64,000 nucleotides of DNA from positions 22,185 to 86,184 of the forward strand of contig JALWJZ010000103.1 of assembly GCA_026996855.1 (NCBI GenBank), in the 5' to 3' direction. The translations under genes were made by a program, and so were the position numbers. Origin of the DNA: Anaerolineales bacterium (GTDB lineage Bacteria; Chloroflexota; Anaerolineae; Anaerolineales; DRMV01). The first letter of the stretch is position 1. Each line of letters begins with the position of its first letter. Positions 1 to 8,998 of this stretch are shown one piece after another. Below the pieces are notes generated by a model. It did no database searches, had not been told where the DNA came from, and saw only the letters and a list, made by a program, of their open reading frames with translations.

Positions 1-537
1 TACGACGTGGTGCCCTCGGGCTTGATTAAACTCATCAAACAAAGTTTCAACCGGGGAAAGGATTACGCGGGCAACCCCCTGGACGAGCCCACCCGCTTTT
101 TCATCGGGTGCGCCCTGAACCTGATGGCGCCGGACCCGGAGCGGGAGATGAAGGTGCTGCGGCGGAAAATCCGGGCCGGCGCGGATTTTGCCCTCACCCA
201 ACCTGTGTACCAGCCCGAGGAGGCCCGGCGCTTTTTGCAAATGTACGAGGAGCGGTACGGCCCCATACCTATTCCCATCCTGGTGGGGGTGCTGCCGCCG
301 TACAGCCTGCGCCACGCGCGTTTCCTGCACCACGAGGTGCCCGGCATTCACATCCCGGAGGAGGTCATGCGTCGGCTGGAGCAGGCCGGCGACAAAGCCT
401 GGGAGGAGGGCTTGCGTCTGGCCGTGGAACTCGTCGAGGCATTGAAGGAGTGGGCGCAGGGCATTTATTTGATGCCGCCTTTCCGAAAGTACTGGATGGC
501 CGCGGAAATCCTGGAAAAAGTGACGAACGCGGCTTGA
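1..537 (+). CDS. Methylenetetrahydrofolate reductase domain, 5'-truncated by window edge
   Basis: The reading frame is open from base 1 and ends at TGA 535-537, so only the C-terminal ~178 residues are present. Segments such as FIGCALNLMAP, KIRAGADFALTQPVYQ and ILVGVLPPYSLRHARFLHHEVPG match the C-terminal half of the MetF TIM barrel, which reduces 5,10-methylene-THF to 5-methyl-THF. In many bacteria this domain is fused behind a homocysteine methyltransferase; whether that holds here cannot be seen. The ATG/GTG at 7 in the ORF track is not a real start. Confidence 0.85.
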   Translation, partial: YDVVPSGLIKLIKQSFNRGKDYAGNPLDEPTRFFIGCALNLMAPDPEREMKVLRRKIRAGADFALTQPVYQPEEARRFLQMYEERYGPIPIPILVGVLPPYSLRHARFLHHEVPGIHIPEEVMRRLEQAGDKAWEEGLRLAVELVEALKEWAQGIYLMPPFRKYWMAAEILEKVTNAA

Positions 538-638
538 AAGCCCTATGGCTCCGCGGTATAAATAGACGGCCTGTTTGACGAAGAAAATGAAACAAAAGGT
601 ATTCCCAAATCCGAGGCGAACGAAGGAGGTCCTCAACG

Positions 639-2966
639 ATGGCTCAATTAAGTGCGTTCGAGTGGAGTATGTTGTGGGGTGTGCTGATTGTGGCCCTGCT
701 GGGCCTGCTGTATGCCTGGTACCTGTGGGCTTATGTCCGGGGCAAGGACACGGGCACGCCCGAAATGCAGGAGGTGTGGCAGGCCATTCGGGCCGGTGCC
801 GAAGCCTACCTGTGGCGGCAACTCAAGGCCATCATGCCCCTCATCGTGGTGCTCACCGTGGTGCTGTTCCTTTCCGTGTACATCGTACCGCCTACGCCCG
901 AGGCCCGAGAGTTCTTCGCCGGGAAATCGGAGAACGAAATCCGCTTCCTGGTGGGCCTGGGCCGGGCCATCGCCTTCGTGCTGGGTGCACTGTCGTCCCT
1001 GGCCGTGGGCCAGTTGGGCATGCGGGTGGCCGTGGCCGCGAACGTGCGGGTGACCTCCGCGTCCCGCCGCTCCTTCCGGGAGGCGCTTCAGATTGCCTTC
1101 CGCGCGGGCACCATCACCGGCATGCTGACCAACGCGCTGGGCCTGCTGGGCGGCACCATCATCTTCATGTACTACCAGATTGCCGCGCCCGACGTGCTGC
1201 TGGGCTTCGGCTTCGGCGGCACCCTGCTGGCCCTGTTCATGCGGGTGGGCGGCGGCATCTACACCAAGGCCGCGGACGTGGGCGCGGACCTGGTAGGCAA
1301 AGTGGAAGCCGGCATCCCCGAGGACGACCCCCGCAACCCCGCGGTCATCGCCGACCTGGTGGGTGACAACGTGGGCGACTGTGCGGGCATGGCCGCGGAC
1401 ATCTTCGAGTCTTACGAGGTGACCCTGGTCTCCGCGCTCATCCTGGGCCTGGCTCTGTGGCACGCCACGGGCCAAATTGCCTGGGTGGTCTTCCCTCTGG
1501 TGGTGCGGGCCATCGGTGTGCTGGCCTCCATCGTGGGCACCTACCTGGTGGACGAAGACCCCAAACACCCCGGCGACGCCATGCGGGGCATCTTCCGCGG
1601 GTACATGATTTCCGCCTTCATCTCCCTGGTGCTCACCTTTGCTTTTGGCTACTACTACCTGCACGTGATGCAGAACGGCCAACTGGTGGGCGGCTGGTGG
1701 CGCACGCCTCTGGCCGTGGTGACCGGGCTGGTACTGGCCGTGGTGCTGGACCGGCTCACCAATTACTTCACCAGCACCCAGTACAGCCCGGTGCAGGAAA
1801 TCCGCAACGCCGCGAGCACCGGTTCTGCCACCCTCATTTTGCAAGGGCTGGTGGTGGGCATGGAATCCTCTGTATGGGCCGCGGTGGCCATGGCCGCAAC
1901 CATCATGGTCTCGGTGGGCATCTTCGCCGGGGCCACCGCCGACCCCGTCACCCAGGTGGTCTTCGTGCTCTACGGCGTGGCCATGACCGGCATCGGGCTG
2001 CTCACCCTCACAGGCAACATCGTGGCCATGGACTCCTTCGGCCCCATCGCGGACAACGCTGGTGGCATCGCGGAAATGGCCTGGTCCGGCCAGGAAGATG
2101 AAGAGACCGAAAAGGCCCAGGCCATCCTGGACCATCTGGACGCCACGGGCAACACCACCAAGGCCATCACCAAGGGCCTGGCCATCGGCACCGCGGTCAT
2201 CGCCGCGGTGGCCCTGTTCGCTTCCTACCTGGTGGATGTGACCCGGGCGCAACAAGCCCTGGGCATTCCCGAAACCCAATGGCTGACCAAAACGGGCATT
2301 CGGGTCGATATTCCTCAAGTCTTCGTGGGCCTGCTCCTGGGCGGCGCGGTGCCCTTCCTCTTCTCCTCCTTCGCCATCCAGGCCGTGCGCCGGGGCGCCT
2401 CGGCCATCGTGGAAGAGGTGCGTCGCCAGTTCCGCATGGGCGTGCTGGAAGGCAAGGTGAAGCCCGATTACCAGAAGGCCGTGGACATTTCCACCGCCAC
2501 CGCGCAGAAGGAACTGCTTCCCCTGGCCCTGCTGGGCGTGGTCACCCCCATCATCGTGGGCTTGTGGTTGCAGGTGGAAGCCCTGGGCGGCTTCCTGGCC
2601 GGTATCATCGTGAGCGGTCAACTCCTGGCCGTGTTCATGAACAACGCGGGCGGCGCCTGGGACAACGCCAAGAAACTCATCGAGGACGAGCCCAAGGACC
2701 CCGAAAAGGGCCTGGGCAAGGGTTCCGACCGGCACAAGGCCTCGGTAGTGGGCGACACCGTGGGCGACCCCTTCAAGGACACTGCGGGTCCGGCCCTCAA
2801 CCCCATGATTAAAGTGGTCAACCTGGTGGCCGTCATCATCGCGCCCATCGTGGTCAAGTACACCCTCAGCCTGCCCGTCATCATCGTGATTCTGATTCTG
2901 GTGGGCATTCTGGTTTGGGTGATTCGCCAAGCCAAGAAACCAGCCGCCCACCTGGACGCATCGTAA
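639..2966 (+). CDS. hppA: Membrane-bound proton-translocating pyrophosphatase, K+-independent type
   Basis: A 775-residue multi-spanning protein that couples PPi hydrolysis to ion pumping across the cytoplasmic membrane. Signatures are the substrate loop [31 protein letters not shown], and near the C-terminus [19 protein letters not shown]. The segment [10 protein letters not shown] has Lys and Thr where K+-dependent enzymes have Ala and Gly (GNTTAAIGKG), which assigns it to the K+-independent H+ pumps by family knowledge. The start ATG 639 has AAGGAGG at 623-629. A strong hairpin terminator follows directly. The gene is monocistronic. Confidence 0.96.
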   Translation: MAQLSAFEWSMLWGVLIVALLGLLYAWYLWAYVRGKDTGTPEMQEVWQAIRAGAEAYLWRQLKAIMPLIVVLTVVLFLSVYIVPPTPEAREFFAGKSENEIRFLVGLGRAIAFVLGALSSLAVGQLGMRVAVAANVRVTSASRRSFREALQIAFRAGTITGMLTNALGLLGGTIIFMYYQIAAPDVLLGFGFGGTLLALFMRVGGGIYTKAADVGADLVGKVEAGIPEDDPRNPAVIADLVGDNVGDCAGMAADIFESYEVTLVSALILGLALWHATGQIAWVVFPLVVRAIGVLASIVGTYLVDEDPKHPGDAMRGIFRGYMISAFISLVLTFAFGYYYLHVMQNGQLVGGWWRTPLAVVTGLVLAVVLDRLTNYFTSTQYSPVQEIRNAASTGSATLILQGLVVGMESSVWAAVAMAATIMVSVGIFAGATADPVTQVVFVLYGVAMTGIGLLTLTGNIVAMDSFGPIADNAGGIAEMAWSGQEDEETEKAQAILDHLDATGNTTKAITKGLAIGTAVIAAVALFASYLVDVTRAQQALGIPETQWLTKTGIRVDIPQVFVGLLLGGAVPFLFSSFAIQAVRRGASAIVEEVRRQFRMGVLEGKVKPDYQKAVDISTATAQKELLPLALLGVVTPIIVGLWLQVEALGGFLAGIIVSGQLLAVFMNNAGGAWDNAKKLIEDEPKDPEKGLGKGSDRHKASVVGDTVGDPFKDTAGPALNPMIKVVNLVAVIIAPIVVKYTLSLPVIIVILILVGILVWVIRQAKKPAAHLDAS

Positions 2967-2996
2967 GCCAATCCAGGCCATACATCGTTCGTTCAA

Positions 2997-3029
2997 CCCC
3001 GGTGGGGCAGCCCACCGGGGTTTTCGTTT
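2997..3029 (+). terminator. Rho-independent terminator of hppA
   Basis: The perfect stem CCCCGGTGGG/CCCACCGGGG with a GCAG loop is followed by TTTTCGTTT. It sits between the convergent hppA and the molybdenum hydroxylase gene. Confidence 0.9.
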
Positions 3030-5835
3030 ATCGCGTCGTCAAGGCCAGCAGCAGGACTTCCTGGTCCACGGGCAGGCGGTCCACCCGCACGCCCACCGCG
3101 TGGTAAATGGCGTTGGTGATGGCCGGCGCGGTGGGGATGCTCACGATTTCACCCACCCCCTTGGCGCCGTAAGGTCCGCCGCGCGCGGGGTGCTCCACCA
3201 CGATGGGATGCACCTCCTCGGGCATGTGCACGATGGAGGGGATGCGATAGCGGGCCAGCCGGTCGGTGACGACCCGGCCGTTTTCCACGATGAAACGCTC
3301 GGTAAGCGCGGTGCCGATGCCCATGGCCACGCCCCCCTCGATTTGCCCCTTCAGGCCCAGGGGGTTGACGGCCATGCCCACATCGTTGGCGGAAATCACC
3401 CGCAACACCCGCACCTCGCCCGTCCGGGTGTTCACTTCCACCTCCGCGGCCTGGGCCGCGAAGGAAAAGGCAAAGTGCATGTCGCCGGGCTGGCCCAGGG
3501 GACGGGTTTCCGGCGCGTGGTAGGTGAAACGGGTGCGGGGTTCCAGGCCCGCGTCCCGCATGGCCTGCACCAGGTGCGGCAGGGCCACGGTGCGATCGCC
3601 GGCGACCAGCGCGTCGCCCCGGAAGGCCACGGCTTCGGGCGGGCAGTCGTAATACTCCGAGGCCCAGGCCTGGACGGCCTTGAGCAGGCCTTGCGCGGCC
3701 AGCCGCGCCGCGTTGCCCGTGACCGCGGTCTGCCGCGAGGCCGTGGTGGGGCCGCCGTCGGGGGTGCGGCCCGTATCCATGACCAGCACCCGTACCCGGT
3801 CCGGGCCCAGGCCGGTTTCCTCCGCGGCAATCAACTGCAGCACCGCCACCAAGCCCTGGCCCAGTTCCGCCGCGGAGGTGCGTACTTCCAGCACACCTTC
3901 GGGCAGGAGTTCCACCTCCACGGTGGATTGGTCCGGCGCGCCGCCGCCCAACCCGGTGTTCTTGAAGGCCACGGCAAAGCCCCAGGCCCGCACCAGGTGC
4001 GGCTTGCCCGGCACCCGGCGGGGTCGGAAGGGGTCCTGGCCGTCGCTCAACCGGCGCATCTCGGCTTCCACCTTCTCGATGCACTCCAGCAGGCCCACGC
4101 CCTCCCGCAGCACCTGGCCGGTGCTGGTGACCGAGCCCTCCCGCAGCGCGTTCTTGCGCCGGATTTCCACCGGGTCCATACCCAGGGCGTGAGCCAGCAT
4201 GTCCATCATGCTCTCGATGGCAAACGCGGACTGGGTGACGCCAAAGCCCCGGAACGCGCCGGCCGGGGGGTTGTTGGTGTACACCGCGTAGCAATCGGCC
4301 TTCACGTGGGGGACTTCATACGGCCCGGCGGAGTGGGTGGTGGCCCGGGTCATCACCTTTTCACCCAGGGAGGCATACGCGCCCGTGTCGCCGTAAAGTT
4401 CCGTCTGCACCGCCACCAGGCGGCCATCTTTCTTGGCACCGATGCGCACCCGAATCTGGGTGGCGTGGCGCTTGGGATGCACCATCATGCTTTCCCGGCG
4501 GGAGAAGAGCAATTTCACTGGCCGACCCGTGGCCTGGGCCAGCAACGCGGCGTGAATCTGCCCCGCGATGTCCTCCTTGCCGCCGAAGCCGCCGCCCATG
4601 TGCTGGCCCACGATGCGCACCTTCTCCTCCGGCAGGCCCAGCGCGGCCGCCACCTGCCGACGGTCCGCGTAGGGAATCTGAGACCCCACGTAGACATACA
4701 TGCTGCCGTCGGGCTGGGGCACCGCGATGCTGCATTCCGGCTCCAGAAAGGCGTGTTCGTAAATGGGCGTGTGGAAAGTGTGCTCCAGCACCACGTCGGC
4801 CTGGGCAAAGCCCGCTTCCACGTCCCCCTTGCGCACTTTGATGTGCTTGAGGAGATTGCCGCCCTCGTGGAGCCGGGGTGCATCGGGTTGCAGGGCCTGC
4901 ACCGGGTCGGTCAGGGGCGGCAGTTCTTCGATGTCCACCCGGATGGCCGCGAGGGCCTCTTCGGCCCGGTCGGGCGTGTCCGCGGCCACGATGGCCAAGG
5001 CATCCCCCACGTAACGGATGCGCTCCCCCACCCCCACCAGGATGGGCCAGTCGGACACGATGAGGCCGTGGGTGCGGGCCGCGGGCAGGTCCTCCGCGGT
5101 GAGCACCGCGTGCACGCCGGGCATCTGCCGGGCCTGGGAAACGTCCAGCCCCCGCAGTATGCCGTGGGGAACTTCGGCCCGGAGCACCCGGGCGTACAAC
5201 ATGCCGGGGAATTTCAGGTCGTCGGTGAAGATGGCCCGGCCGGTGACCTTGTCCACCGCGTCGGGCCGGGGCCGGGGACGCCCCACCACCCGCCCGGCCC
5301 GGATGGAGGGGGGAATTTCGGGGCGGGGCACCGGCGTGCCTTCCCGCAGGGCCCGGGCCGCGGCCTGAATCGCGCTTTCGATGGAAGGATACCCACCGCA
5401 ACGGCACAGGGTATCCTTGAGGGCGTGGCGGATGTCTTCCCGGGAAGGCTCGGGGTTGTGGCGGAGCAGCGCGTGGGCGGTCATGATTTGGCCGGGGATG
5501 CAAAAACCGCACTGCACCGCGCCGTGTTCCACGAAGGCCTGCTGCAAGGGATGCAGCACCAGGTGGCCGTTCTCGTCCCGGGCCAGGCCCTCGATGGTAA
5601 GCACGTGCCGACCGTGGGCCTTTTCCGCGGGGAAGATGCAGGAAACCACGGGTTCGCCGTCCACCTCCACGGTGCAGGCGCCGCACTCGGCCTCCTCGCA
5701 CCCGATTTTGGTGCCCGTCAGGCCCAGGCGCTCCCGCAGCAGGTACGCCAGGGTTTCGCCGGGGGCAATGCGCACCCGATGCTCCCGACCGTTGACCGTG
5801 AGGGTGATTTCGCGAAACTCGGGGGAAGAGGTCAT
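3028..5835 (-). CDS. Xanthine dehydrogenase-family protein: fused [2Fe-2S] and molybdopterin subunits
   Basis: A 935-residue fusion. Residues ~1-170 hold the two [2Fe-2S] clusters (GCEEAECGACTVEVDG then QCGFCIPGQ and CRCGGY). Residues ~190-935 are the molybdopterin-binding large subunit with GGGFGGKED, AFRGFG and the C-terminal GAKGVGEI carrying the expected catalytic Glu. The motif is of the xanthine/purine type, not the CO dehydrogenase AYRCSFR type. ATG 5835 has AAGGAGG 7 nt upstream. The FAD subunit lies upstream (7360-6482) behind a nucleoside transporter, so purine hydroxylation is a reasonable inference; substrate is not provable from sequence. An antitoxin-like gene and a repeat cluster separate it from the FAD subunit. 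Confidence 0.9.
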   Translation of the reverse strand: MTSSPEFREITLTVNGREHRVRIAPGETLAYLLRERLGLTGTKIGCEEAECGACTVEVDGEPVVSCIFPAEKAHGRHVLTIEGLARDENGHLVLHPLQQAFVEHGAVQCGFCIPGQIMTAHALLRHNPEPSREDIRHALKDTLCRCGGYPSIESAIQAAARALREGTPVPRPEIPPSIRAGRVVGRPRPRPDAVDKVTGRAIFTDDLKFPGMLYARVLRAEVPHGILRGLDVSQARQMPGVHAVLTAEDLPAARTHGLIVSDWPILVGVGERIRYVGDALAIVAADTPDRAEEALAAIRVDIEELPPLTDPVQALQPDAPRLHEGGNLLKHIKVRKGDVEAGFAQADVVLEHTFHTPIYEHAFLEPECSIAVPQPDGSMYVYVGSQIPYADRRQVAAALGLPEEKVRIVGQHMGGGFGGKEDIAGQIHAALLAQATGRPVKLLFSRRESMMVHPKRHATQIRVRIGAKKDGRLVAVQTELYGDTGAYASLGEKVMTRATTHSAGPYEVPHVKADCYAVYTNNPPAGAFRGFGVTQSAFAIESMMDMLAHALGMDPVEIRRKNALREGSVTSTGQVLREGVGLLECIEKVEAEMRRLSDGQDPFRPRRVPGKPHLVRAWGFAVAFKNTGLGGGAPDQSTVEVELLPEGVLEVRTSAAELGQGLVAVLQLIAAEETGLGPDRVRVLVMDTGRTPDGGPTTASRQTAVTGNAARLAAQGLLKAVQAWASEYYDCPPEAVAFRGDALVAGDRTVALPHLVQAMRDAGLEPRTRFTYHAPETRPLGQPGDMHFAFSFAAQAAEVEVNTRTGEVRVLRVISANDVGMAVNPLGLKGQIEGGVAMGIGTALTERFIVENGRVVTDRLARYRIPSIVHMPEEVHPIVVEHPARGGPYGAKGVGEIVSIPTAPAITNAIYHAVGVRVDRLPVDQEVLLLALTTR

Positions 5836-5883
5836 GTTCGGCCTCCTTCAGGGAAGCGAAACGAAACTTATTTCAAATTCCCG

Positions 5884-5953
5884 CTTTTTGGAGTGCGGTG
5901 CTTGGGCACCGCTTTGGTATTCCAAAGCGGCACCGAGGTGCCGCACTCCAAAA
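5884..5953. repeat. Inverted pair of the 33-bp palindromic repeat
   Basis: TTTTTGGAGTGCGGTG...CACCGCTTTGG faces CCAAAGCGGCACCGAGGTGCCGCACTCCAAAAG, giving ~33-bp arms able to form a cruciform. The right arm is the same unit as the tandem array at 22692-22823. Confidence 0.85.
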
Positions 5954-5956
5954 GCA

Positions 5957-6062
5957 AGGGCGCACGGCCATGCGCCCCTACCACCCATTCGCAAATCCGC
6001 TCATCCGCTCATTCGCCCATTCATCCGATTCCAAAGCGGCGCCGAGGTGCTGCACTCCCAAA
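5957..6062. repeat. Short palindrome plus a further 33-bp repeat unit
   Basis: GGGCGCACGGCCATGCGCCCCTACC (from ~5958) is a short palindromic repeat. After a run of CATTCG/CATCCG-like words, a direct copy of the 33-bp unit (CCAAAGCGGCGCCGAGGTGCTGCACTCC) occupies ~6030-6062. The stretch 5836-6092 has no gene beyond these repeats and the ribosome binding site for the molybdenum subunit. Confidence 0.7.
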
Positions 6063-6092
6063 AACGCGCCGTTGTTGTTTTTGTTTAGCCAG

Positions 6093-6377
6093 TCAGGAAT
6101 CTCTGAGAATGTGTGAAGTCCTTATCGCGGTGAGGGCTTCTTCCACATCCGCGAAAGTGTCATCCTCGGGCACTTTCCGAGCCTTTTCCCGCAAGCGTTC
6201 TACAACCTGAAAACGTTGTTCCCGTTCGGTCCGCCAGCGCTCGTACAAATCAATGGAGACCAACGCGGCCATGGGCTTGCCCGCCCGCTCCAGAATCACC
6301 ACCTCTTTTTCATCGAGAACCCGACGCAATATCTCGAAAAACCTAATTTGGGCTTCTCGCACATCCAAATGCAACAT
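6093..6377 (-). CDS. Phd/YefM-type antitoxin-like protein (orphan)
   Basis: A 94-residue protein beginning MLHLDVREAQIRFFEILRRV and containing VVILERAGKPMAALVSIDLYERW, the N-terminal DNA-binding pattern of Phd/YefM antitoxins. ATG 6377 has GGAGA 5 nt upstream; the GTG 6380 of the ORF track is less likely. No toxin gene is adjacent. It interrupts the transcription unit between the FAD and molybdenum subunits of the hydroxylase. Confidence 0.75.
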   Translation of the reverse strand: MLHLDVREAQIRFFEILRRVLDEKEVVILERAGKPMAALVSIDLYERWRTEREQRFQVVERLREKARKVPEDDTFADVEEALTAIRTSHILRDS

Positions 6378-6481
6378 CACTTATCTCCACATATCGCCGT
6401 GTACACCAAAACGGTGCCCAACCCGGCTTTCGGGGTATGGCCAACGGTGCCGGTCTTTGGATGAGGACCCGCAAGACGACC

Positions 6482-7360
6482 TTACGCGGTGCCCGCCCGT
6501 GCCCAGGCCGTTTGCAGGGCCTCTTCCAGGAGCACCCCGGCCAGGAGGCGACGGTAGGTTTCGGAAGCCCGGAATTTGCTGGTGCGGAAGCGGGCCTCTC
6601 GGAGGAGGGCTTCCTTGGCCGCGGCCACCCGTTCCGGGGTCAAGGCATGGCCCCGGAGCGCGGCCTCGGTGGCGCGCAACCGGCGGGGCACCGGGCCGGA
6701 GGGACCCATGGCGATGCCCACGTCCGCGACGCGGTCGCCTTCCCGCCGGAGCCACACGGCCGCGTTGAGGATGGGCAGGGCCACCCCCTGGGGCCGCATC
6801 ACCCGGCGAAAGGCCGAGGCCTGGCCCGGTCGGGCCAGGGGCAGGTAAAAACCCACCAGCAGTTCGTCGTGCCCCAGGGCCGAACGGCCCGGCCCCAGGA
6901 ACAGCGTCTCCAGGGGGACCCGGCGCCGTCCTCGGGGGGAGGCCACTTCGGCCTGGGCATCCAGGGCCACCAGCGCGATGGTGCCGTCGGCCGCGGGCAG
7001 GGCGTGGGCCACGTTGCCGCCCAGGGTGGCCAGGTTGCGTACTTGCGGCCCCGCGATGAGCGCACAGGCCTCGGCCAGGGCCTGGGCGTGGGTGCGCACC
7101 AAAGGCGAAGCCGCGACCCGGGCCACGGGCACGGCCGCGCCCACGAAAAGCCGGTCGCCCCGCACCTCCAGGGCTTGCAGTTCGTCTACGTCCGTCACGT
7201 CCACCAGGGTGTGGGGCCGGGGGTGCCGTCCGGTTTCGATGTCCAGGAGCAGGTCCGTGCCCCCGGCGATGAACGCGGCGGGTTGGGGCGCTTCGTGGAT
7301 GGCCCGAAGGGCCTCCGGCACGGTGCGGGGACGCAGATAGAGGTTCCACAAACGACGCAT
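6482..7360 (-). CDS. Molybdenum hydroxylase FAD-binding (medium) subunit
   Basis: A 292-residue protein of the CoxM/XdhB family. FAD-binding signatures AGGTDLLLDIE near residue 33 and LATLGGNVAHALPAADG near 115 are present, with a CO-dehydrogenase flavoprotein C-terminal domain after ~180. It passes electrons from the [2Fe-2S] clusters to an acceptor. Its ATG overlaps the TGA of the ABC ATPase gene by one base (7360), which implies translational coupling to the transporter operon. The matching catalytic subunit is at 3028-5835. Confidence 0.9.
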   Translation of the reverse strand: MRRLWNLYLRPRTVPEALRAIHEAPQPAAFIAGGTDLLLDIETGRHPRPHTLVDVTDVDELQALEVRGDRLFVGAAVPVARVAASPLVRTHAQALAEACALIAGPQVRNLATLGGNVAHALPAADGTIALVALDAQAEVASPRGRRRVPLETLFLGPGRSALGHDELLVGFYLPLARPGQASAFRRVMRPQGVALPILNAAVWLRREGDRVADVGIAMGPSGPVPRRLRATEAALRGHALTPERVAAAKEALLREARFRTSKFRASETYRRLLAGVLLEEALQTAWARAGTA

Positions 7361-8928
7361 CAGCCCTTCTCCTTCTCCTCGACGCCGGCCATGAGCAGGC
7401 CCAGCCGCTCCACCGTGGCCTCTTCCCGGGGCATCACGGCCATGATGCGGCCCTCGTAAATCACCGCGATGCGATCCGAGAGGACCAGAATCTCGTCCAG
7501 ATCCTCGGAAATCAGGAGCACGGCCGCGCCCCGGGTGCGCTGTTCCAGCAGCCGCTCCCGCACGTACTCGGTGGCGCCGATGTCCAGGCCCCGGGTGGGC
7601 TGCGCGGCCAAAATCACCTTCGGTTCCCGGGCCAGTTCCCGGGCCAGCACGATTTTTTGCAAATTGCCGCCGGAAAGGTACCGGGCCGGAGTCTTCACCG
7701 AAGGCGTTTTGATGCGAAAGGCCTGAATCAAACGGCGGCTGTGCGCGTACACCGTGGGCCAGTGCAAAAACCCTTTACGGGAAAAGGGCGGCTTGTGATG
7801 GTCCCGCAAAATCAAGTTTTCGGCCACGGTGAATTCCTGGATGAGGCCATCCTTCATGCGCTCCTCGGGAATGTAGGCCAGGCCCAGGTCCATGCGCGCC
7901 GCGGGGGAGGCCTCGGTCACGTCCTGGTCCAGCAGGCGCACCCGGCCCCGGGTCACGGGCCGCAGCCCTGCCACCACCTGGGCCAACTCCCGCTGGCCAT
8001 TGCCCGAAACCCCGGCCAGGCCCAGGATTTCACCTGCCCGCACCTGCAACGAAACGCCCTGGAGCGCGGGCGTTCCTCGGTCGCTTTCCGCGTGCACGTC
8101 TTCCAGTTCCAGCAGCACGGGACCGGGTCTGGCGGGTTCCTTCTCCAGGTGGAAGCGCACTTCCCGGCCCACCATCCAGCGGGCCAGTTCCTCCTTGGTG
8201 GTTTCCCTGGCCGGTCGGGTGCCGATTTTGCGGCCATCCCGGAGCACGGTGATGCGGTCGCTGATGGCCAGCACCTCGTGCAATTTGTGGGAGATGAAGA
8301 CCAGCCCGTGGCCCTCCCGGGCCATCTGGCGCATGACCGCGAAGAGTTCCTCCACCTCCTGGGGCGTGAGCACCGCGGTGGGTTCGTCCAGGATGAGCAC
8401 GTCCGCGCCCCGGTACAGGGCCTTGAGGATCTCCACCCGCTGCTGCTGGCCCACGGAAAGTTGCCAGATGTAGGCGTGGGGGTCCACCACCAGTCCGTAG
8501 CGTTCCCCCAATTCCCGCAAACGCCGGGCCACCACGTCCAGGTCGGTGAGCAGGCCCCGGGAAGAGGGCAGGCCCAGGGCCACGTTTTCGGCCACGGTCA
8601 GGGTTTCCACCAGCATGAAGTGCTGGTGCACCATGCCGATGCCCAGGGCAATGGCATCCCGGGGGGAAGCGATGCGCACGGGCCGACCGTTGATGCGGAT
8701 TTCCCCTTCGTCGGGCTGGTACATGCCGTAGAGGATTTTCATCAACGTGGTCTTGCCCGCGCCGTTCTCGCCCAGCAGCGCGTGGATTTCCCCCGCCTGC
8801 ACGTCGAAGTCCACATGGTCGTTGGCCAGTACGCCGGGGAAGCGCTTCACGATGCCCCGCATTTCCACATGTTGAATGCGGGGTCGGGTAGACGCGGTCG
8901 CCAGGGGGGCGGATGGCACTGAGTTCAT
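7360..8928 (-). CDS. BMP-type nucleoside/simple-sugar ABC transporter, double ATPase
   Basis: A 522-residue protein with two ABC cassettes in tandem. The first has Walker A GENGAGKTT, signature LSVGQQQRVEI and Walker B VLILDEPT. The second has the degenerate P-loop GVSGNGQRE and signature YLSGGNLQKIVLARE, typical of the MglA/RbsA/NupO group. It energises the two permeases encoded upstream. Together with the BMP-family lipoprotein this points to nucleoside or purine import. It follows the lipoprotein gene after a 70-bp gap holding a hairpin. Confidence 0.92.
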   Translation of the reverse strand: MNSVPSAPLATASTRPRIQHVEMRGIVKRFPGVLANDHVDFDVQAGEIHALLGENGAGKTTLMKILYGMYQPDEGEIRINGRPVRIASPRDAIALGIGMVHQHFMLVETLTVAENVALGLPSSRGLLTDLDVVARRLRELGERYGLVVDPHAYIWQLSVGQQQRVEILKALYRGADVLILDEPTAVLTPQEVEELFAVMRQMAREGHGLVFISHKLHEVLAISDRITVLRDGRKIGTRPARETTKEELARWMVGREVRFHLEKEPARPGPVLLELEDVHAESDRGTPALQGVSLQVRAGEILGLAGVSGNGQRELAQVVAGLRPVTRGRVRLLDQDVTEASPAARMDLGLAYIPEERMKDGLIQEFTVAENLILRDHHKPPFSRKGFLHWPTVYAHSRRLIQAFRIKTPSVKTPARYLSGGNLQKIVLARELAREPKVILAAQPTRGLDIGATEYVRERLLEQRTRGAAVLLISEDLDEILVLSDRIAVIYEGRIMAVMPREEATVERLGLLMAGVEEKEKG

Positions 8929-8943
8929 GGACGAACCTCGCGA

Positions 8944-8967
8944 AAAGGGCGGCCCGCCCTTTCCCCA
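8944..8967 (-). terminator. Intercistronic hairpin between the BMP lipoprotein and ATPase genes
   Basis: AAAGGGCGG/CCGCCCTTT forms a 9-bp stem; on the minus strand it is followed by TTTTCG. Partial termination here would give more binding protein than ATPase, a common arrangement in ABC operons (inference). Confidence 0.6.
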
Positions 8968-8998
8968 AAGAGGAAAGAACGGGCCGGAGCCAAAACGG

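Noticed and set aside
648-2996. 782-aa minus-strand ORF opposite hppA
   Set aside because: Shadow of the GC-rich hppA frame; His/Gly/Gln-rich composition, no motifs.
3100-6210. 1036-aa plus-strand ORF opposite the molybdenum hydroxylase
   Set aside because: Antisense shadow rich in His, Gly, Gln; the minus-strand frame carries all cofactor motifs.
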